Shown here: piece by piece, positions 58,301 through 64,000 of the stretch | How the letters are laid out: each line of letters begins with the position of its first letter | Position numbering within the stretch: the first letter of the stretch is position 1 | Assembly: GCA_003117195.1 (NCBI GenBank) | Contig: BDSI01000021.1 | Coordinates: 744,001 to 808,000, forward strand | Reading direction: 5' to 3' | Length of the DNA stretch: 64,000 nt | Source: Eudorina sp. 2006-703-Eu-15 | Taxonomy: Eukaryota; Chlorophyta; Chlorophyceae; Chlamydomonadales; Volvocaceae | Notes under the pieces: model-generated | Seen by the model: only the letters and a program-made list of their open reading frames with translations | The model's database searches: none | Told to the model about the DNA's origin: nothing | Translations under genes and position numbers: made by a program

Positions 58301-61300
58301 AACCTTAACTATGGGGGCCCCGTCACCTGGTCGACGGCTCCGGAACCTAATTAACGAATCCAACCTTGTTATCGATGGCCCCGTCACCGGCTGCAGGCGA
58401 AGACCTGTGTCAGCAGGGTGACGTCACCAACTGTATGTGGATCCTGCAGGAGGGCATCGTACAAGCTGTACGATACAAGTAGGTGCCGTACAACTTGCTG
58501 CCACCGACTGCTCACCCAGACGTCGCATGTATGCGAGTCATTCATTGCCGCGCCACTTGGCGTATGGTGTACGGATGTACGGTTGGTAGTAAATACTGCT
58601 GGCGAGAATGCTGAGAAGGTCCGAACGGGTTTATCTCGCCCGAACCTGGCCGCCTTCTACAGTCAATCGCGCTGCAGCCTCAATGCCAGGGGCTGCTGTA
58701 GCCTGGAGCGGTTGAGGGCTGTTTTCCGGCAGGGTGACGCTGGCGGGGATGGCGCTGGCCCGCGCGACGGTGACACCCCCCCCCTTTTGTCAATAAAGAC
58801 ACCCCCCCTCCGCAGCAGCGCAGTAAAGATATGTCCACCAATTTCCTATACCCCCCGCCTCCCCCCCCCCGCAAAGCAACCTCCCTCCGTCCCTCCCTGC
58901 GCCCAGGGAGGAGCCCATGACACTGGATGCGGCGGAGATGCCCCGCCTGCTTGGCGAGAGCGTGCTGCTGGGGGAGCGCGTGGAGGCGTGCAGGTGGGTT
59001 TGCGGCAGGCGCGGGGTCATGCGGGCGGTGGGTTGGTTGGTGGTTGGTTGATTGGTTGGCTGGTTGATTGGTTGGTTGGTTGGATACCGTAATGGACATG
59101 GGCAGTCAACGACGAACTGTGGTGGCCGCCCGAGCCAAGGGAGCGGATACGTGGGGTCGTGTGTATGGGGGGGGAGAGCGTGGGTGACGCGCGGAAGGGT
59201 CAGCCGTACAGCCGTACAGCCGTGCAGCCGGAGTCGCTTCCTGTTCAACAAAGCGCCCACCCACATCCGGTAGCTGCCAGCCCTCCCTCTCATTCCCGCC
59301 GCATCACCAACAGCTTATCAGGTCATCATGAACAGGTTTGGATCCGCAGTGACGCAGACCTTCGCAGACAGGCTGCTTGTTCCCTTCCGGCAGGAGTCTC
59401 TTCTGACGGCAACTACTAGCGATTCATTAATTACATACCCTGCCCCTACCCACGCCCCTCCTAAACGAAACCCGACCCGACCCGACCCGACCCGACCCGA
59501 CCCGACCCGACCCGACCCCTTCGCAGGGTGCGCCCCTGGACCCTTCGCACCGTGACGCCCTGTCGGCTGTGGGGCATCACGCTGGGCGAGCTGTACCCGC
59601 TGATGCGGATCTACCCGGTGATCGGCGAGATGGCGGCCGAGCACGTCAAACTCAAGATCATCAACGACCTCAGACCGCCGGCGTGCGCCTTCGATGCCGA
59701 CCTGTGAGCGATCCGACCGCCTTTGCGGGCCCGTGGCGCGGGGCGGAGGGGGGGGCCGTTTGCCGTAGAGGGGTGCCGCACACCCCCGACATTGGGTTCT
59801 TTCTTTTTTTTTCAACTTAACCCACGAGATTGGGATACCCGGGCCGTGACAAGCTGGCCAAGGTAGTGGCGCTGATTCCGACAGCGGATGGCGGCTGCAA
59901 GAGAGTAGAACAGAGGGGGCGGGCTCCTGGGGTGGTTCCGCTCTGGACTCTGCCTCCGCGCGGACCCGCGAGTGCGCCGCCACCACCACCACCACCACCA
60001 CCACCACCACAACCGGACCTGCCGTCATCACATTGATTGACCAGCAAACCCACGGATGGCGCAACCCACCTACTGACCCAACCGCCCCAACCGCCCCAAC
60101 CGTCCCAACCGTCCCACCAGCCGAGACAAGCACTGGTGCGAGGTGTCGGCCGTGATCGTACGACATCTGCAAGTGAGTGTAGGGGACTGAAGAGTACGAG
60201 CGGCCGTCCACCGCGTGCTCTTGGGACGGTGGGGTTGGCGGGGGTGGTGGGTGCCGGGTACGTGGTGGAAGGGACCAACCGAGTCGCGGTAGGGAGTTTG
60301 AAGCGTGGCGGGGGGTAGGGGGAGGGGGGAGGGGGGTAGGGGGAGGGGGGAGGGGGGCATCTGTGGTTTGTCGTTGGCAGGGCATTGCGCGGTGCCGTGA
60401 AGGAGGTGGAGGTCTGGCCCCCTGGGGCCGGCAGGGCACCTTCGGAGGACCTCGGCCCCCCCCCCCGCCTGCTGAGGCCGACCGCGCTGCAGCCTGCTTC
60501 GGCCCGCTACAGATCTCTCATTGGGGCCCGCAATTGATCGTTACCGCCCATCGCAGCCTGCGACTGGCTATTGCTGCAGTTCCTGCTACGACCCACGCCA
60601 GCCCGCACGAGACCACACCAGCCCGTGTCAGCCCGTCCGGACAATGGACAGCGGCCGGGAAGGAGACATGGCGGGGGCGGAGATCTTGGGGGGGAGGGGG
60701 GCGGGCGGCGGGCGATGTGACTGTGACTCCATGGCAGCAGTCCATGTGAAAACCACCCTACCCTGGCCTCCGCCTCTCCGTGTCGCTTCCACCCCCATGC
60801 ATCACTTTTGTCTCCATCCCGCCGGGGGCGTCCCGATCTGACCTTTGCTCTGGCAGCATCGCAAGCCTCAACATGTCCGCCTGGCCCCGTGCCCGCCCGT
60901 GCCGCCGCCCGGGCCCTGCCTCCCTCCCCTCCAGGAGTCCATATCTGATGAGGAGGCGGACGATCTGATCTTTCATCTGGCAAAGGTGAGTGTGTCTGTA
61001 TCCTTTCGCAGGCAGGGCAGGAATGTGTTTATATGAGAGACCCGCCCGACCCAAACAGGAATGTGTTTAGATAAGAGACCCGCCCGACCCAAACAGGAAT
61101 GCGTTTAGGTCAGAGACCTGCCCGACCCAAACAGGAAGGAATGTGTGATACGGTGTTTGCAAGGGGCACCGAGAGCGCCAAAGCGGGCCCGGGCGGGGGC
61201 CGGGGCGGGGAGGTCCTGGGAGGAGGTCCGGGGAGGAGTGCGAGGGACACGAGCACGCGCTGGCGCACTATGGCCCTGGTGGGCGCGGGCTGTCGCACGT

Positions 61301-63034
61301 ACCCTCCAGGGACAGCGGAGCCGAGCCCGCTGCCGGCGGGATCAGACGCACCGGCGTCATCCGACTTTGGGGCGCCCTCTCTCAACACCCACATTCCGCA
61401 ACACAGTTCTGCGACGTTCGCCTTGCTGACCCCACTTCGTCGCCACCTCGTCGCGGCAGGGTCTTCCGTTTGCACATATGCACACACACATGCGGGTTTC
61501 TCGCTCTGATTGTTTTGAAGGTCTTGGGCATACGGGCTTTTCCCCCCGCTTCGTCGGGCTTGCCTCCTTTTGTGTTCCCGCCTCTGTCCTGGCTGTTCCC
61601 CACCCTCTTCCTCGGCCCGTTTCCGGACCTGCCGCGACCGTACCCCCCTCGACCGGATTCCGCGACCGTGTCCCCCTCGACAGACCTCCGCTAAAGAAGG
61701 GACGCTGCAGCCCTTCCTGGAGCAGCTGCTGGAGTCCTGTGCCGCCCGCCGCGTCGGCGGAGGAGCCGGGGGCCAGGGGCGACCCACCTCGGTGACGTAC
61801 CGGGATGGCCGCGGCTCCGCAACGGCGGCCGGCGGCGTGCCGACCCGTGGGACGGCGGGCGGCATTCACCCGTCCGGCGGCGGCGCGGGCGGGACGGGGA
61901 TCGCGGACGTTAGCCCGTCACCGGTGCAGCACCAGCAGCTGTACACGTCGGCGGCTGCGATGGCGGGCGCTGCAGGTCAGCCGCCGCCGAACACGGCTTT
62001 TGGTACGGCGGCGGCGGCGGCAGCGCTGTCGGCTGCGCTGATGGGACCCATGGGACCCGGGGGCCAGCTTGACGGCGGGGCGCAGCCGCGGCCGCTATCC
62101 TACGGCTTGGATGTGCACGCCAGCGGCGGCGGTGGTGGTGGTGGTGGTGGTGGAGCGGGTCCCTATGGTGCAGGTGGGTTGAGGGCGGGTCGCCAGCACA
62201 CGCACTAGTGCTCGTGCGACACTGCCGCCACGATCACGTGACAGGGGTTAAAGGGCCCGGCAGGCCATGACGGCAGGCCATGACGGCAGCCCCGAAGTTG
62301 TGTCGGGACCTAATGGACGCTGCTAGAGGCCCGCCGTTCCCACCATCCGGAGTGTGTGTTTCGAGAAGAGAACCGCCCGGCGGAGTGTGTTTAGGAAAGG
62401 AACCCGACCGACCGAGCCCGGAATGTGTGTGCTGACAATCTCTTCCGTACCTTGGATCCGAGCGTGTGCCGTACTGCACCGATCCGGGGACGTTCCTCCC
62501 GGTTCCCTCCCTGGACCTCCCTTCCCTTCCCCGCTTGGTAAGCCCTTTTCGCCACCTGAACCTCTCCTTGCAGCCCGCACCGCGCCGCAGCTGGCAGCAG
62601 CTGCTGCGGCGGCTGCGGCATCGCCCATCTCAGCCGTGGGGCCGTACGGCAGCAGCGGCGGCGGAGGCGGCCCCGCGACCATGATCATACAATGCCCCGG
62701 CTGCCTGCGCGGCATCTGCCCCGGCTGCGGCCAGGGAACCGACCCGCCGTCGGCGGTGGCGGCGGTCGGAAGCGCTGCAGAGGCAGTCGGCGTCGGCGTC
62801 GGACCGCACGGGGCGGCAGCGTTGCTGTCGGGCGGCGGCGCCGCCGCCGCCTCGGCCGCCGCCGCCGCCGCGGGTCGAGGCAACCCGACGCCGGGCACAC
62901 GCGCCTGGATTAACCGCCACGGCACGCTACGCCGGGTGAGCATCGGCATGAGGGCGGATCAGGTGTGGGCTTCGGAGCGGCGGTCTCTGGACAAGCGGCT
63001 GGGGGCCATGTCGGTCATGTCGGTGTACGACTGA
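50377..63034 (+). CDS. K+ channel with cyclic-nucleotide-binding domain (CNG/HCN/EAG superfamily)
   Basis: Voltage/ligand-gated channel of a cell membrane; partner ligand unknown. Exons supported: 50377-50767, 51086-about 51210, about 51611-51825, 52207-52344, 52696-52843, 53220-53324, 53909-54145, 54643-54798, 55475-55576, 55954-56106, 56461-56547, 57335-57499, 57860-57902, 58397-58478, 58907-58993, 59527-59703, 60121-60172, 60935-60985, 61684-62173, 62574-63034. S1 is IQPYNLFAVLWTFGILALDL. S4-like RLLRMVRLLSITK is at 54110-54145. The pore is YWMIVT-ATTTGFGDFQP. S6 is VGGMIMFGVLVVSIGQAL. A C-linker (VQNFFTDKYGRKEDD) leads into the cNBD (GEDLCQQGDVTNCMWIL; LLGESVLLGER; RTVTPCRLWGITLGELYPLM). 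The tail is Ala/Gly-rich with two CPGC motifs. In-frame TAG at 51121-51123; first exon unresolved. Confidence 0.85.
50768..50828. repeat. 15-bp tandem repeat, unit GCGACCCACATCGGCT
   Basis: Four units beginning exactly at the donor GTGCGACCC after the first supported channel exon. Confidence 0.9.
55258..55311. repeat. (CA)27 microsatellite in a channel intron
   Basis: Perfect CA run. A second CA run (55356-55374) follows after CTCGCGGCTCAGTTCTCTTT, sequence also seen next to CA tracts at 18890 and 31220. Confidence 0.95.
55372..55425 (-). repeat. Dispersed GTTTAG-CCCGCCCGACCC element (inverted)
   Basis: GGGCTCGGTCGGGCGTGTTC then CTTTTCTAAACACAC, about 50 bp before the acceptor of the pore-helix exon. 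Confidence 0.65.
55812..55910. repeat. 12-bp tandem repeat, unit ACCACCCACAAC
   Basis: Eight perfect units ending about 45 bp before the acceptor of the selectivity-filter exon. Confidence 0.95.
57545..57625. repeat. (GTGGGT)n repeat
   Basis: Two blocks of GGGTGTGGGTTTGGGTTTGG- and GTGGGTGTGGGTGTGGGT-type units following the donor at 57499. Confidence 0.8.
57766..57848. repeat. 21-bp tandem repeat, unit TGCGCCCTTCGACGTTCGACC
   Basis: Four units, the last one truncated, ending 12 bp before the acceptor at 57859. Confidence 0.95.
57974..57997 (-). repeat. Dispersed GGGTTCGTTTCTGGGT element (inverted)
   Basis: AAACCCAGAAACGAACCCGG then GCAT. Same core as 12894-12938, where it occurs twice in tandem inside kinase 2. 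Confidence 0.7.
58272..58390. repeat. GCCCCGTCACCTGGTCGACG direct repeats abutting a cNBD acceptor
   Basis: Two full units (each with GGCTCCGGAACCT) and a third partial unit GCCCCGTCACCGGCTGCAG. The partial unit forms the acceptor of the exon at 58397. Confidence 0.85.
59468..59518. repeat. (CCCGA)n pentanucleotide repeat
   Basis: About ten ACCCG units, ending next to the acceptor (TTCGCAG) of the last cNBD exon. Confidence 0.95.
60310..60358. repeat. G-rich tract with G-quadruplex potential
   Basis: GGGGGAGGGGGGAGGGGGGT repeated twice on the plus strand, in a channel intron. It has many runs of four or more G with 1-nt spacers. Confidence 0.85.
61019..61135 (+). repeat. 38-bp tandem array of the dispersed GTTTAG-CCCGCCCGACCC element
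   Basis: Three units of AGGAATGTGTTTAGATAAGA then GACCCGCCCGACCCAAAC. This gives the clearest family consensus. It starts just after the donor at 60985. Confidence 0.92.
62345..62432 (+). repeat. Dispersed element, two diverged units
   Basis: GAGTGTGTGTTTCGAGAAGA then GAACCGCCCGG, followed by GAGTGTGTTTAGGAAAGGAA then CCCGACCGACCG. Located in the last channel intron. Confidence 0.7.
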
Positions 63035-64000
63035 CGGATGCGAAAGCACGGGTGCAACCGCAAACGCAATACCACACACTCGCGCTTGAACAGACTTTTG
63101 TGTTCTCGCGGGTCGAATCGTACCGGCGCGCCGCCCAGCGGGCCACGAAGCCGTACACAAACATACGGGAACTTCCACGGCCGCACTCGGCCACCATCAC
63201 CACCACCACCACCACCACCATGACCTGGGGCTGTCGGCGGCAGTGAATTCGGCGCGATGCAGTGGCCCTGTTTTGAGGTGGAGCCGGCTCGGGCAAGGGT
63301 CTGTGGCAGGGGCCACACAGGGATGGGGCGGGAGGAGGGCGGCCGGAGGCACTAGGGGAAGCACTAGAATGGGCGCATTGTATGTATGCAAATTGGCAAG
63401 GATTGGGTTGCGCGGGGGCGCACCGCAGAGCACAGATAAAGCGGGGTGTGTTCCGCGCGCGGGATCCGAGGTCACTATTTCGTCGCGCGCAGATTGTACA
63501 AAGAAAGCAAACTCAGGGGGTGTGACGTAACCACGTATGCCATCATGTATACGCTCTTGCGAGCGGGCCGACAGACAGACAGACGGACAGACAGGCAGAC
63601 AGACGGACAGACAGACAGGCAGAATCGTGGACGTGGACGGCACCCCACTGTTGTTGCCGAGGTCCTCTGCTGCGGGGAGGGAAGGGACGCAGCCGGCAGC
63701 CCGAGCGGGTCCGCGGGTCGGCGCTGCTGCAGAGCGGACTGCCGTGATTGAAGGTCCTCGCCGATGGTGAGAGCAGCCGGCCGCCGCGCCTCTCTCTCTC
63801 CTAGCGGTCGTACTGTCGTAATGTCGTTGAGAGGGCGAGAGGGGACAGGGCGAGGGCGGTCGGGGGATGTAGGTCGGATATGCAGAGGGGGGGGCAGAAG
63901 AAGCCAGGGTCGAGGCTGCCGCCGTGTGTCCTGTCCTCACGCTGGGGTGGCGAAGGGTGCCGTACACCTGGGGGGGCCCTATGGGGCCATCCTCGAGGCT
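63035..64000. other. 3' flank of the channel gene; no gene supported
   Basis: It contains (ACC)n near 63190-63222 and a (GACA/GACG)n tract at 63568-63622. A 256-codon minus-strand frame (63967-63197) runs through both repeats and has no domain. Confidence 0.55.
63568..63622. repeat. (GACA)n tetranucleotide repeat
   Basis: About 13 units of GACA with GACG and GGCA variants. Confidence 0.9.

Noticed and set aside
60381..60760. Possible extra channel exon (GIARCREGGGG...)
   Set aside because: The frame is forced but low-complexity and no donor was found. Splicing 60172 directly to 60935 keeps phase 0 and gives VRHLQ-ESISDEEADDLI.
63197..63967. 256-codon minus-strand frame at the window end
   Set aside because: It runs through the GACA and ACC repeats and has no protein-like composition or splice support.

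Overview
The window looks like nuclear DNA from a volvocine green alga (Chlamydomonas/Volvox type, Chlorophyceae). The evidence is very GC-rich, intron-dense genes with GTGAGT/GTACGG-type donors; proteins full of Ala, Gly, Gln and Pro runs; plastid and mitochondrial targeting peptides; many (CA/TG)n and minisatellite introns; and TGTAA poly(A)-like signals. No rRNA, tRNA, CRISPR array or prokaryotic operon was seen. Gene models were built by hand from reading frame, GT-AG boundaries and phase. No alignment was run.

Layout. 1-4355 (-): an Aurora-like Ser/Thr kinase, 3' end cut by the window. 9705-14776 (-): its complete tandem paralogue. Both carry the same 11-nt microexon in the activation loop and share a 217-bp tract that is identical through exon and intron. 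17201-19403 (+): a membrane protein of unknown function, probably mitochondrial. 20913-22124 (+): an SVP26/TEX261-family cargo receptor of the early secretory pathway. 27093-30539 (-): a large disordered RGG/acidic/AT-hook-like protein with a TPR-like C-terminus. 31322-33224 (-): a HARE-HTH winged-helix protein. 33815-38431 (+): a La-type RRM plus coiled-coil protein with no La motif found. 40778-45148 (-): ispE (CMK), the plastid MEP-pathway kinase. 45582-49107 (+): plastid rbfA, divergent from ispE across about 430 bp. About 50377-63034 (+): a long cyclic-nucleotide-binding-domain K+ channel gene with an in-frame TAG in an early exon. Intergenic blocks (4.4-9.7, 14.8-17.2, 19.4-20.9, 22.1-27.1, 38.4-40.8, 49.1-50.4 kb) hold no gene I can support. 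Several of them are visibly more AT-rich than the genes.

Beyond the genes, the strongest signals are: the octamer GTACGGCA/TGCCGTAC, repeated about 37 times on both strands where 2-3 are expected; at least three families of short dispersed repeats sitting in introns and spacers, one of them joined to (TG)n tracts; a perfect 34-bp palindrome upstream of the RGG/TPR gene; and intron minisatellites in ispE, rbfA and the channel.

The genes do not form one pathway. The only functional neighbourhood is ispE/rbfA, both plastid-targeted and divergently transcribed. The HARE-HTH and La-RRM genes are a divergent pair that are both probably nuclear.
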